Positions 14,762 to 22,594 of a stretch of 22,951 nucleotides of DNA are shown piece after piece. The stretch covers positions 1 through 22,951 of the forward strand of contig CAKOTD010000021.1 of NCBI GenBank assembly GCA_934120015.1, given 5' to 3'. Below the pieces are notes generated by a model, which was given only the letters and a program-made list of their open reading frames with translations, searched no databases and had not been told where the DNA came from. Numbering within the stretch: position 1 is the first letter of the stretch; every line of letters begins with the position of its first letter. Both the position numbers and the translations under genes were made by a program. Source of the stretch: an uncultured Bacilli bacterium (GTDB lineage Bacteria; Bacillota_I; Bacilli_A; RF39; UBA660).

Positions 14762-15086
14762 TTATAATACCTCTTTTCTACAAAATAATTTTACCATAAA
14801 AACAATTATATTTGTTAATTTTTTTAATATTTTATTCATTTTTTTATTTAAAACTCAAATTTGCACTCTAAAAGTTTTAATATTTTACAAACACTATTGT
14901 TCAATAAACTAAATTGATATTCTATAATTATTTCTAAGCACATTTTTATGATTTAAGTATAATTATAGAATCACAGCCATCTTAACATCATAATTTTTTG
15001 TACAAAATTAACATTTAATAAAATAACTAATCCATTTCTGAATTAGTTATTTACTAAAGCTCGAAAAGTTCGAGCAGAATTCCTTT
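14762..15086. other. 325-bp gap between the thioredoxin-like gene and tRNA-Met
   Basis: No gene is supported. It holds a perfect 12-bp inverted repeat, 14920-14931 with 14959-14970, separated by 27 bases, and the hairpins that follow the tRNA (15023-15075). The rest is AT-rich sequence without long open frames. Confidence 0.5.
15023..15075 (-). terminator. two hairpins downstream of tRNA-Met
   Basis: The first is a 7-bp perfect stem (15059-15065 with 15069-15075), starting 11 bases after the encoded CCA. The second is a 9-bp stem (15023-15031 with 15042-15050) followed on the minus strand by TTTATTAAATG. Their order suggests a 3' processing barrier and/or transcription stop; neither has an ideal T tract. 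Confidence 0.55.
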
Positions 15087-15163
15087 TGGTAGCGACGGGG
15101 AGATTCGAACTCTCGACCTACCGGGTATGAACCGGGTGCTCTAGCCAGCTGAGCTACATCGCC
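15087..15163 (-). tRNA. tRNA-Met (anticodon CAT), elongator type
   Basis: 77 bases with encoded CCA. The acceptor is GGCGATG paired with CGTCGCT, including G1-U72, which argues against an initiator with C1-A72. The D arm is GCTC...GAGC. The anticodon loop is TTCATAC. The T loop is TTCGAAT. Two non-canonical positions are visible: C27-T43 at the base of the anticodon stem and A50-C64 in the T stem. tRNA-Ile with a modified CAT anticodon cannot be excluded, but the body matches Gram-positive elongator tRNA-Met. It has its own promoter. Confidence 0.93.
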
Positions 15164-15184
15164 ATAAAATAAGCAAGCAATATA

Positions 15185-15213
15185 AATATATCATAAATAT
15201 TTATATTTGACAA
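15185..15213 (-). promoter_or_regulatory. tRNA-Met promoter
   Basis: On the minus strand: TTGTCA (15213-15208), 17-base spacer, TATATT (15190-15185) with an extended -10 TG. Start expected at about 15178, about 15 bases before the mature 5' end. Confidence 0.75.
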
Positions 15214-15228
15214 TACTTAATTATAAAT

Positions 15229-16014
15229 TTATTTACAAAAAATACTATAAATCTTAGCACCTACACTTTGAAACAAAGGAGCCTTATAAACAAACTTTGG
15301 ATTATCAGTTTTGATTGCCCTTACTATTTTATTTGTTATAGAATTAAAATTATTTTTTTCAAGAAAACCAAATAATCTTTTTTCCTCTTTGATTATTGTT
15401 GGAATAAAATTCTTAAAATAACTATTTTTATACATATAATTGTATTTATTGTCAAGCATTACTTGATTAAAACCTGTATGATACATCCCAGGTTCAATAA
15501 GAATAACATCAATATCTTTACACAGCATTTTTACCTCTTTTTCTAATATTTTTGCCATCTGACTTACACTTGCCTTACTACCACAATATGCTCCTAAAAA
15601 CTTTAACGGAATAACACTTGCAAGTGAAGACATAATTATTATTTTACCACTTTTTTTTGCAAACATTCTTTTAAAGATAATTTGAATTAATCGGTAAGAT
15701 GAAAAAACATTAGTTTCAAAATTTGCTCTAATCCTATCTATATCAATTTCAAGTAATGACCCACCCTCACCAATAGCTGCATTATTGATTAAAATATCTA
15801 TATCAAGATTTTCTATTTTTTTTAAATCATTTTCATCTGTTATATCAAGTTTAAAACATTCTATATTATTAAATTCTTTATATAAATCTTTTAAATGTTT
15901 TTCTTCTTCAATAGTATGCACAGTAGCATAAATGTAATAATCATCATATTTCAAATTTTTAATCACATTATAAGCTATACCACTCCTTGCACCAGTATAT
16001 AATATTTTTTTCAC
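15229..16014 (-). CDS. short-chain dehydrogenase/reductase
   Basis: 261 residues, classical SDR size, a cytoplasmic NAD(P)-dependent oxidoreductase. The cofactor loop is TGARSGIAYN (7-16), where the last Gly of TGxxxGxG is replaced by Ala. KLDITD is at about 55-60 and NNAA at 77-80. The catalytic Ser lies in IIMSSLAS (126-133), Tyr143 and Lys147 in AYCGSK, and EPGMYHTGF follows the active site. The start is GTG with GGGTGAT upstream. The C-terminal 70 residues are variable, as usual, and the substrate cannot be named. No well-formed promoter was found between it and murC; it follows the murC terminator. Confidence 0.88.
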   Translation of the reverse strand: MKKILYTGARSGIAYNVIKNLKYDDYYIYATVHTIEEEKHLKDLYKEFNNIECFKLDITDENDLKKIENLDIDILINNAAIGEGGSLLEIDIDRIRANFETNVFSSYRLIQIIFKRMFAKKSGKIIIMSSLASVIPLKFLGAYCGSKASVSQMAKILEKEVKMLCKDIDVILIEPGMYHTGFNQVMLDNKYNYMYKNSYFKNFIPTIIKEEKRLFGFLEKNNFNSITNKIVRAIKTDNPKFVYKAPLFQSVGAKIYSIFCK

Positions 16015-16055
16015 AAAATCACCCAGTATTATTATGACAAGAATTTAAAATAATA

Positions 16056-16084
16056 TAAAAAAATAGAAAATTTACTTTTCTATT
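16056..16084 (-). terminator. murC terminator
   Basis: A 9-bp perfect stem, 16062-16070 with 16076-16084, with a 5-base loop. On the minus strand it is followed by TTTTTATATT. The TAA stop of murC (16074-16072) lies in the loop and stem. Confidence 0.8.
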
Positions 16085-17370
16085 AATTTTTCATAAGCAT
16101 TTTGAAGAACATATATTTCTTTACTACTCATAAATAGTATTACGGCATTCTTGTGTTTTAATAATTTATCAATTTCATCAAGAGAGATATGTTCACCATT
16201 ATTTAATAGTTTTATTAAATTATTAACATTATATGGTTCACAATCTTCTTTTCTATCCATATATACATCAGTTACATATGCTTTATCGGCTAAATTAAGG
16301 GCATCTGCAAATTGTCTTTCAAATTCATGGGCTCTTGAATAAGTATGAATCATTAAAACTGCTACTATTTCTTTGTCAGGATATTTTTGTCTTGCACCCT
16401 TTATTGTCACAGCTACCTCTGTTGGATGGTGAGCATAATCATCAATTGTAACTATATTTCCAATCGTTTTTTCTTTAAATCTTCTTTTTGCACCTTTAAA
16501 TGTATGAATATATTTAGATATATCCTCTGGGCTAATTTTTTCATAAAAACAAACACTAATAACCGCAAGTGAATTTAATAACATATGTTTACCAAACAAA
16601 GGCAGATTAAAATGTCCAAACAATTCATTATTAATATAAACATCAAAATCTGTACCATCATTATGATATACGACATTTTTAGCAACTACATCATTTGATT
16701 CATCTAAACCATAATAAATTATAGGTTTTGAACACTTTATACTCTTAGTATATGGGTCATCACCACAGGCAATAACCATTTTTTTAGCTTTATTTGCATA
16801 TTGTTCATAAGCAAGGACCATATCATCTATATTCTTATAATAATCAATATGATCAAGTTCAATATTAGTAATAATTGCATATGTTGGTGTATATGCTAGG
16901 AAATGTCTTTTCCACTCACATGCTTCTATTACAAAATGATCATTCTTTTTATCACTATGACCAGTTCCATCACCTATTAAATAATTTGTCCCAATTGTAC
17001 TATCAAGTACATGTGAAAGCATAGCTGATGTTGTAGTTTTACCGTGACAACCCGCTACAGTAATAGTTGTAAATATTTCCGTAAAATGTCCAAGCATTTC
17101 CTGATAACTATATATTTTTAGCCCCATTTTTTTGGCAGTAGCAACTTCTATATTTTCATCAGTAAATGCATTACCTTGAACAATAATCATATTTTCTTTT
17201 ATATTACTTTCATCAAAAGGTAGAATTTTAATTCCTTTTTCTATCAAAGGTATTTCTGTAAAAAAATGTTCAGTTTTATCACTTCCTTGAACATCATAAC
17301 CCAAATCAAACATAAATTGTGCAAGAGCACCCATGCCAGTTCCCTTAATTCCTATAAAATGATAAATCAT
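16072..17370 (-). CDS. murC: UDP-N-acetylmuramate--L-alanine ligase
   Basis: 432 residues, normal for Gram-positive MurC. It adds L-Ala to UDP-MurNAc using ATP, the first step of the peptidoglycan stem peptide, in the cytoplasm. The N-terminal UDP-binding loop is HFIGIKGTGMGALAQ (4-18). The ATP-binding P-loop is VAGCHGKTTTSAM (about 105-117). VIEACEWKRHFL (about 147-158) and TNIELDHIDYY (about 168-178) are Mur ligase metal-binding segments. DDYAHHPTEV is the MurC-specific motif, and IHTYSRAHEF follows it. It starts at ATG with AGGGGATG. It lies 29 bases after tadC; a TATAAT at 17394-17389 may form its own promoter, though no good -35 is at the right distance, so read-through from the tad operon is possible. 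Confidence 0.96.
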   Translation of the reverse strand: MIYHFIGIKGTGMGALAQFMFDLGYDVQGSDKTEHFFTEIPLIEKGIKILPFDESNIKENMIIVQGNAFTDENIEVATAKKMGLKIYSYQEMLGHFTEIFTTITVAGCHGKTTTSAMLSHVLDSTIGTNYLIGDGTGHSDKKNDHFVIEACEWKRHFLAYTPTYAIITNIELDHIDYYKNIDDMVLAYEQYANKAKKMVIACGDDPYTKSIKCSKPIIYYGLDESNDVVAKNVVYHNDGTDFDVYINNELFGHFNLPLFGKHMLLNSLAVISVCFYEKISPEDISKYIHTFKGAKRRFKEKTIGNIVTIDDYAHHPTEVAVTIKGARQKYPDKEIVAVLMIHTYSRAHEFERQFADALNLADKAYVTDVYMDRKEDCEPYNVNNLIKLLNNGEHISLDEIDKLLKHKNAVILFMSSKEIYVLQNAYEKLIEK

Positions 17371-17399
17371 AAAATCATCCCCTACTATATTATAAATGT

Positions 17400-18107
17400 T
17401 TATCCTAAAAAATTGATAACTATTGGTCCTAAAATTAAAAGTAATATTATTGGCAACATAAATACTACAGAAATTATACTAATTTTATTAGGAATTTTAT
17501 TAATTTGCCCTTTTATCTCAAGAATTTGTTTATCTCTTAAAAATTCTATTTGGTTATACATTGTTTCAAGTATGCTATTTCCAAATAAATTTGTCTGTGT
17601 AATATTTAATATGATATTATTTATACTCTCAGACGGAATTCTTTTCTTCATATCTGAAAGTGCCTCCACAAGAGACTTACCAAACTTCATTTCAAACAAA
17701 GTTTTTTCAAACTCTTTAGAAAGCTCTGAACTAACATTAAAGCAGGTTACCTCAAGTGAATTTTCAAGGTTTCTTCCTGATTCTAGTGTAAGAGTCAAGA
17801 TCTCAAAAAAATGTAATGCTTCCTCATCCAGCTTCTTTATACGTTTTTTTAATGGTGAAGCAATCATCAGATAATAAAATAAATAATAATATATTATAGC
17901 TATAAATGGTGAAAAAATATACCCAATTTTTAAAATATAAATTGATATGAAAAATACTATAAAAGTAGTTATAAGTCTTAAAGTAATAAAAGTTGTAGTA
18001 TCACATTTAGACCAGGAACCTAGCATTCTAATTTTTTCATCAATAGTTATTATATCATAAGTTCTAAATACTTTTCTTATAAATTTAATGTTGGGCATCT
18101 TTTTCAC
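17400..18107 (-). CDS. tadC: TadC-like type II/IV secretion F-domain membrane protein
   Basis: 235 residues. Second inner-membrane platform protein of a Tad pilus. An N-terminal cytoplasmic stretch is followed by a hydrophobic pair at about 44-85, and the T2SSF (GspF) cytoplasmic domain at about 95-200. Its ALHFFEILTLTLESGRNLENSLE opening and FEMKFGKSLVEALSDMKKRIP are typical of TadB/TadC. One last TM helix lies at about 212-233. It is at the short end for TadC. The start is GTG with AGGATG 8 bases upstream, four bases after the tadB stop; an in-frame ATG three codons later has no ribosome binding site. Last gene of the tad operon, with no terminator visible before murC. Confidence 0.85.
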   Translation of the reverse strand: MKKMPNIKFIRKVFRTYDIITIDEKIRMLGSWSKCDTTTFITLRLITTFIVFFISIYILKIGYIFSPFIAIIYYYLFYYLMIASPLKKRIKKLDEEALHFFEILTLTLESGRNLENSLEVTCFNVSSELSKEFEKTLFEMKFGKSLVEALSDMKKRIPSESINNIILNITQTNLFGNSILETMYNQIEFLRDKQILEIKGQINKIPNKISIISVVFMLPIILLLILGPIVINFLG

Positions 18108-18111
18108 ATAA

Positions 18112-19626
18112 TCACATCCTAACTTTCATAATTTTCTTTACAATAAATATATAAAATATATAAGCAATAATCACAATTAAACTAATAATAAATCCAAGTG
18201 GTGTTGTTATAAGTGGTAAAAAATAAGTAGGATCAATTATACTTATAAATGCAACAAATAAAATTGGAACAATAAATAATATATATACTATAATTTTTGA
18301 ACTACCTGTTAATGAAATTAACTCCAATTTTAATTTTTTCTGACTAAATAAAGTTTTTTCGATTGAAGAAAATACTTTTATAATATTTCCACCAGTTTTA
18401 TTTAATATTGAAAGAGAAGCAGTCAAATATGTAACCTCTTTTAATTGTATTCTTTGAGAAAATCTTCTAAATACATCTTCTATAGCAAGACCAAAAGAAA
18501 TTTCGAGTGACATTTTTTTAAATTCCTCAGCAATTGGTCCCTCTAATTCATTTGCAACTAAATCTATGGCCTGTGTTATACTTCTTCCTGATTTAAAAGC
18601 ATTATTCATAATTATTATGGCTTGTAACAGATCATTTTCAACCTTTGCTCTATAAACTTTATACTTTGAAAAGTATATAATATCAGGAATGAAAAAACCC
18701 ACTATGATAGGAATAACTATTTCATGAAGTGATAAAACCTCTGATTGTACTGTCTTTGAAACAATTGCAATAACTAAAAATAAAAAACCTATAAATGTTT
18801 TAGTAACAACAAAATCAATTGCCTTTTTGTGATTTCCATCTACAGTACCTATATATTTTTCATACTTTTTACTATATTTAGTTAAAAATACTGACTTTTC
18901 AAAACTTTCACCTAATTTATCAACTATTCTTGAATATTTTTTAAATAATTTATCAAATACCGATAGAGAATTATCATGTATTGGCTCAATAGAATATTTA
19001 GCTATTCTTTTTTCTAATTTCACACTTTTAACATATCTAAATAATAATATAAAAAATATAAACAGACTTAACAATATTGTAATATCAAAAAATATTAACT
19101 GATAACTCACTTTAGGAATAACATTTACATAAATACTATTAGTAGCAGTATTTCCAGCTTTATCTGAAACAGAGTATATAAGTTCTTTTACACCTTTTGT
19201 ACTTAAGTTTAATTGATCATAATTAGATATAATCTCTTTTGTTAAATCACCATCTAACTCGTCATAGGCATTTACATAAGATAGTGCATCAAACTTATCT
19301 CCGGCTTTTATTTCTATACTCTTTTCATTCACATTGATAATCGGTTTTTCCTTATCAACTATATAATTACCAGAATATATAACTAATTTATTAAGATAAT
19401 TATCATACAAATTAACTTCAATTACATATAAACCAGATTCATTTATATTAACTACAGAAGGATTATTAAACTGCACCACATGATAATCAGACTTCACACC
19501 ATCTTTTATAAGTGTATATTCGTATTTTAGTATATTTGGTGGAGGAGTTAAATTGACAATTATATCACTATTAACTGAACCATCTGTTTCAAATACACTA
19601 AATATATTTTCATAATTGCCAATCAT
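18112..19626 (-). CDS. tadB: TadB-like platform protein with N-terminal Ig-like ectodomain
   Basis: 504 residues; ordinary TadB is about 300. The first about 170 residues have two Ig-like segments: about 19-91 (with SGLYVIEVNLYDNY) and a DUF5011-like domain at 92-169 (EKPIINV, AYDELDGDLT, VSDKAGNTAT). The rest is TadB. TM1 lies at about 175-197, followed by a basic cytoplasmic stretch, TM2/TM3 at about 278-297 and 303-320, and the GspF-type domain at about 330-440 with NAFKSGRSITQAIDLV and EISFGLAIEDVFRRF. TM4/TM5 are at about 445-466 and 477-498. The basic residues after TM1 put the Ig part outside, yet there is no signal peptide. The start at 19626 has AAGGAGG 5 bases upstream; an in-frame TTG at 19644 lies before that site. 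It follows tadA by 10 bases. Confidence 0.87.
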   Translation of the reverse strand: MIGNYENIFSVFETDGSVNSDIIVNLTPPPNILKYEYTLIKDGVKSDYHVVQFNNPSVVNINESGLYVIEVNLYDNYLNKLVIYSGNYIVDKEKPIINVNEKSIEIKAGDKFDALSYVNAYDELDGDLTKEIISNYDQLNLSTKGVKELIYSVSDKAGNTATNSIYVNVIPKVSYQLIFFDITILLSLFIFFILLFRYVKSVKLEKRIAKYSIEPIHDNSLSVFDKLFKKYSRIVDKLGESFEKSVFLTKYSKKYEKYIGTVDGNHKKAIDFVVTKTFIGFLFLVIAIVSKTVQSEVLSLHEIVIPIIVGFFIPDIIYFSKYKVYRAKVENDLLQAIIIMNNAFKSGRSITQAIDLVANELEGPIAEEFKKMSLEISFGLAIEDVFRRFSQRIQLKEVTYLTASLSILNKTGGNIIKVFSSIEKTLFSQKKLKLELISLTGSSKIIVYILFIVPILFVAFISIIDPTYFLPLITTPLGFIISLIVIIAYIFYIFIVKKIMKVRM

Positions 19627-19636
19627 AAAAACCTCC

Positions 19637-20962
19637 TTAATCAAACATACCTTCTAAACCATTAATTCCTCTTGACTTAATTTTATCATAAACTTTAGGA
19701 CGTTTTGGATACATTACAAATTCACCATCTACATCTGAATTTTCTGTTAAACCTTTTTGTTTATATGCAAATATTTCATTTAATTTAATCATATCTTTTT
19801 CGAATCCTACAATTTCTGAAATACCAGTTATCTTTCTTCTACCATCACTTAATCTTTCAATGTGAATTACTATATCAATTGCTTTTTCAATATATTCACG
19901 AATTGCCATAATAGGTATTTCCATTCCAGCCATCAATATCATAGTTTCAAGCCTATTTAAAGAATCAGCAGGGCCATTAGCATGTAATGTTGTTAAGCTT
20001 CCATTATGCCCCGTATTCATTGCTTGAAGCATATCAAAGGCTTCTTTTCCACGAACTTCACCTACTATAATCCTATCAGGCCTCATACGAAGAGAATTGA
20101 TAACTAAATCTCTTATTGTTACTTCACCCTGACCTTCATAATTTGTAAGTCTAGTTTCAAGAGAAATAACATGATTCTGTTTTAATTTTAATTCAGCAGC
20201 ATCTTCTATCGTTATAATTCTTTCATCTTTATCAATAAAAGATGATAAAACATTCAACAAAGTTGTTTTTCCACTTCCTGTTCCACCACAAATAATCATG
20301 TTTAGTTTAGCTTTAACGCAAGCTTCTAAAAATCTTGCCATATATGGTGTAAGTGCCCCACTTCTTAAAAAATCATCAATATTTGCCAGTTCTTTTTTAA
20401 ATTTTCTTATTGTTAAAACAGGTCCATTAAGTGACAATGGCGGAATAACAGCATTTAATCTTGACCCATCCTCAAGTCTAGCATCCACCATGGGATTAGA
20501 TGCATCTATAGTTCTACCCAGTGGTTGAATTAATCTTTGAATAGTCCTTATAATATGATCCTTATTGATGAAGGAAATACTATTATCCTTAACAACATTT
20601 CCATCAATTTCAACATATATTTCACTGGGACCATTAACCATTATTTCTGTAATATTCTTATCATCTAAAAGCTCACTAATAGGGCCATAACCATTAATTT
20701 CATTATCAATTAAATTATATATATAACTTCTCTCCAAATTAGATAAATCATACCCACTAAGTGTACTATTAATTTCATTTTTAACAAACTCATTCATTGT
20801 ACCAGTATGACTGATATTATTATCAATTAAATTTTGAATAATTTTATTTCTTAAATCATCAAGCAATTCTTTATTTTCAAATGCATTATAGTCATCTTCA
20901 ACTTCATTTATATTTGAAGATATTTCAACATCAAATTCTTCAACAAACTTTTTTTTTGCCAT
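19637..20962 (-). CDS. tadA: TadA/CpaF secretion ATPase (pilus motor)
   Basis: 441 residues, normal for CpaF/TadA. This hexameric cytoplasmic ATPase powers Flp pilus assembly and possibly retraction. An acidic N-terminal extension is followed by the N-domain, with INGYGPISELL and EIMVNGPSEIYVE (about 88-118). Walker A is CGGTGSGKTTLLN (about 225-237). The Asp box is ITIEDAAEL (about 250-258). Walker B is RIIVGEVRG (297-305). The His box is NTGHNGSLTTLHAN (316-329). The ATG at 20962, one base after the tadZ stop, has AGGTGAGG upstream; an in-frame GTG four codons earlier is less likely. Partner of TadB and TadC in the same operon. Confidence 0.95.
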   Translation of the reverse strand: MAKKKFVEEFDVEISSNINEVEDDYNAFENKELLDDLRNKIIQNLIDNNISHTGTMNEFVKNEINSTLSGYDLSNLERSYIYNLIDNEINGYGPISELLDDKNITEIMVNGPSEIYVEIDGNVVKDNSISFINKDHIIRTIQRLIQPLGRTIDASNPMVDARLEDGSRLNAVIPPLSLNGPVLTIRKFKKELANIDDFLRSGALTPYMARFLEACVKAKLNMIICGGTGSGKTTLLNVLSSFIDKDERIITIEDAAELKLKQNHVISLETRLTNYEGQGEVTIRDLVINSLRMRPDRIIVGEVRGKEAFDMLQAMNTGHNGSLTTLHANGPADSLNRLETMILMAGMEIPIMAIREYIEKAIDIVIHIERLSDGRRKITGISEIVGFEKDMIKLNEIFAYKQKGLTENSDVDGEFVMYPKRPKVYDKIKSRGINGLEGMFD

Positions 20963-20963
20963 A

Positions 20964-21734
20964 CTAATCCTCACCTTTTATTTCATCTATTAAATCAGTT
21001 GCTATTTCATTAAATATTTTTATTGATTTACGATGTTGTTTTATAATTTTTTTATCAAGTGTAGGTATTTTCCCCTCCAGAATATACTTATCTATATTTT
21101 TTATAAAAAAGCCATCTGGTATTATATAATCAATATTATTTTTTATAATACTCTTAATATCATAATTACTAAAATAACTCTTCTTTCTACTAGTTGCTTC
21201 ATTTAAAACTATTTTATAATTATCTTGTTCCATATCCTTATGTATTGATATCATTGTTTTAATATTCTTTAAATCAATTGGACTATTATTAATCAAATAA
21301 ATAATTTTATCACTATAATCATAAGCTAACAAATTAATTTCATTTAATATATGATTTGTATCAATGATAATAACTTGATACTTTAATTTTGCCTTTCTAA
21401 GTATAACGCCTAGATAATTAATTGCAATCTTAGAAGCCAGTCTAGGATCACTTGGAGCAGATAAAACATCAATATTATGGCTATATGTGGTTATATAATT
21501 ATCAATAAAACTAAACCTATTATTATTCATGTCATCAATTGCGGTAAATAAATTTTTCGAATTATCGACATTTAAAGATAAAGCAACAGCACTAGCATAT
21601 AAATCTAAATCTATAATCAATGTTTTATAATTAAATTTGGCAAAAGTACCAGCTAAATTAAGTGCAAAAGAAGTTTTACCAGTACCACCTTTTACAGATG
21701 CCACAGTAAATACACAAGCCTTCTTCATCCCCAC
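20964..21734 (-). CDS. tadZ: TadZ/CpaE-like ParA/MinD-family ATPase
   Basis: 256 residues from GTG 21734. Polar-localisation ATPase of Tad pili. It carries the deviant Walker A ASVKGGTGKTSFALNLA (about 12-28), the A' strand LIIDLDLYASAVAL, and a MinD-like DTNHIL after strand VIIID (about 118-128). It is a short form: the N-terminal atypical receiver domain of CpaE/TadZ is missing, so the ATPase begins at once. The C-terminal part is lysine-rich. Start is uncertain: AAGGAG lies 8 bases before GTG 21734. ATG 21728 is two codons further, and GTG 21743 overlaps the upstream stop (GTGA). Position between the pseudopilin genes and tadA supports the TadZ role over chromosome partition. Confidence 0.85.
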   Translation of the reverse strand: MGMKKACVFTVASVKGGTGKTSFALNLAGTFAKFNYKTLIIDLDLYASAVALSLNVDNSKNLFTAIDDMNNNRFSFIDNYITTYSHNIDVLSAPSDPRLASKIAINYLGVILRKAKLKYQVIIIDTNHILNEINLLAYDYSDKIIYLINNSPIDLKNIKTMISIHKDMEQDNYKIVLNEATSRKKSYFSNYDIKSIIKNNIDYIIPDGFFIKNIDKYILEGKIPTLDKKIIKQHRKSIKIFNEIATDLIDEIKGED

Positions 21735-21739
21735 AATTA

Positions 21740-22132
21740 TCACTCCTTTTTAAATATTACTTTATTATTTTTAGTTTCAGCAATATATGAAATTGTCACA
21801 TTATGATATTTAGTATTTATTATATTTGAAAATAATCCTTTTACTTTCTTATTAACACTAACTATAATTTGGTTATCTTTGGTTACATTTATTTTTTCTA
21901 TTTCAATATCATTAACGTTTTTATTAATAACATCGATAATTCTTGTTCTAATTTCTTCATTTGTACATTCACTACATTTCATAGAATTACTAATACTATT
22001 TCTTACAATAGTTTCTATTTTATTCTTTTCGTTCATAACAAAACCAATGTCAACTACTAGAGCAAATAAAATAAAAAATAGTGGAAGCATCATAACAAAT
22101 AAAACTAAGGTTTGACCTTTATTATTTAGCAT
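21740..22132 (-). CDS. Tad_N/TadG-like pseudopilin
   Basis: 130 residues. Prepilin-like N-terminus MLNNKG followed by QTLVLFVMMLPLFFILFALVVDIGFV, a pattern of the Tad-like N-terminal domain (PF13400 type), then a short extracellular domain with two closely spaced Cys (KCSEC). Cleavage after Gly6 by a prepilin peptidase is expected, but the Glu at +5 of pilins is replaced by Leu, so it may be handled differently. The ATG at 22132 has AGAGGAC upstream and overlaps the preceding gene by 11 bp; the in-frame TTG at 22153 lies before the ribosome binding site. Likely a minor pilin or membrane organiser; TadF or TadG cannot be told apart at this length. Confidence 0.75.
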   Translation of the reverse strand: MLNNKGQTLVLFVMMLPLFFILFALVVDIGFVMNEKNKIETIVRNSISNSMKCSECTNEEIRTRIIDVINKNVNDIEIEKINVTKDNQIIVSVNKKVKGLFSNIINTKYHNVTISYIAETKNNKVIFKKE

Positions 22133-22463
22133 ATATAGTCCTCTTTGCGTCAATGTTCATATTTTTGCCTAAAATATTATTAAGTCCAGGAGTATTAATA
22201 GTAACACTATCACTAACCTTTATAGTAATATATACATCATTTTTTTCATATTCAACTTTTACTTTTTCAATAGTTGCAAAACTATCTATTTTTGAAATTT
22301 CTCCATTTTCATACATTTCAACAATTGTACCTAACTTGTCTTCAAGTTTATATTTACTAACAACAATATTTCCAACATCAAAAATTGCAAGTAAAACAAA
22401 GATTAATACTGGAATTATAAGTACAAATTCAACCAATGCCTGTCCCCTACTATTATTCATCAT
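22122..22463 (-). CDS. tadE: TadE-like pseudopilin
   Basis: 113 residues. Class IVb prepilin-type leader MMNNSRG, then QALVEFVLIIPVLIFVLLAIFDVG, with Glu at +5 and Phe at +6 after the expected Gly-Gln cleavage. A short mostly beta extracellular domain follows (KVKVEYEKNDVYITIKVSDS). TadE-type minor pilins prime or cap the Flp pilus. It has AGGAT 7 bases before the first ATG; a second ATG is adjacent. It is the first gene of the tad machinery operon (tadE, pseudopilin, tadZ, tadA, tadB, tadC), transcribed from 22487-22515. Confidence 0.83.
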   Translation of the reverse strand: MMNNSRGQALVEFVLIIPVLIFVLLAIFDVGNIVVSKYKLEDKLGTIVEMYENGEISKIDSFATIEKVKVEYEKNDVYITIKVSDSVTINTPGLNNILGKNMNIDAKRTIYAK

Positions 22464-22486
22464 ATCACAATCCTATGCTCTACTTA

Positions 22487-22515
22487 ATTATAACAAATTT
22501 TAACATTTAAAACAA
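22487..22515 (-). promoter_or_regulatory. promoter of the tad machinery operon
   Basis: On the minus strand: TTGTTT (22515-22510), 17-base spacer, TATAAT (22492-22487). Start expected at about 22480, 17 bases before the tadE ATG. It lies after the flp terminator, so the machinery genes can be transcribed independently of flp. Confidence 0.65.
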
Positions 22516-22565
22516 TAAATTTTATAAAAATTACATAATTAGATTTTGAAAATTATTTATTCTTT

Positions 22566-22594
22566 TTCAAAAAAAAATAAGGATAAACCTTATT
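22566..22594 (-). terminator. flp terminator
   Basis: A 7-bp stem, 22576-22582 with 22588-22594, with a 5-base loop. On the minus strand it is followed by TTTTTTTG. The TAA stop of flp (22592-22590) is inside the stem. It separates the major pilin gene from the tad operon. Confidence 0.85.

Noticed and set aside
17266..17874. Plus-strand open frame of 202 codons
   Set aside because: It is antisense to conserved murC and tadC, spans the gap between them and has low-complexity Ile/Ser/Lys composition; no family features or ribosome binding site are seen.
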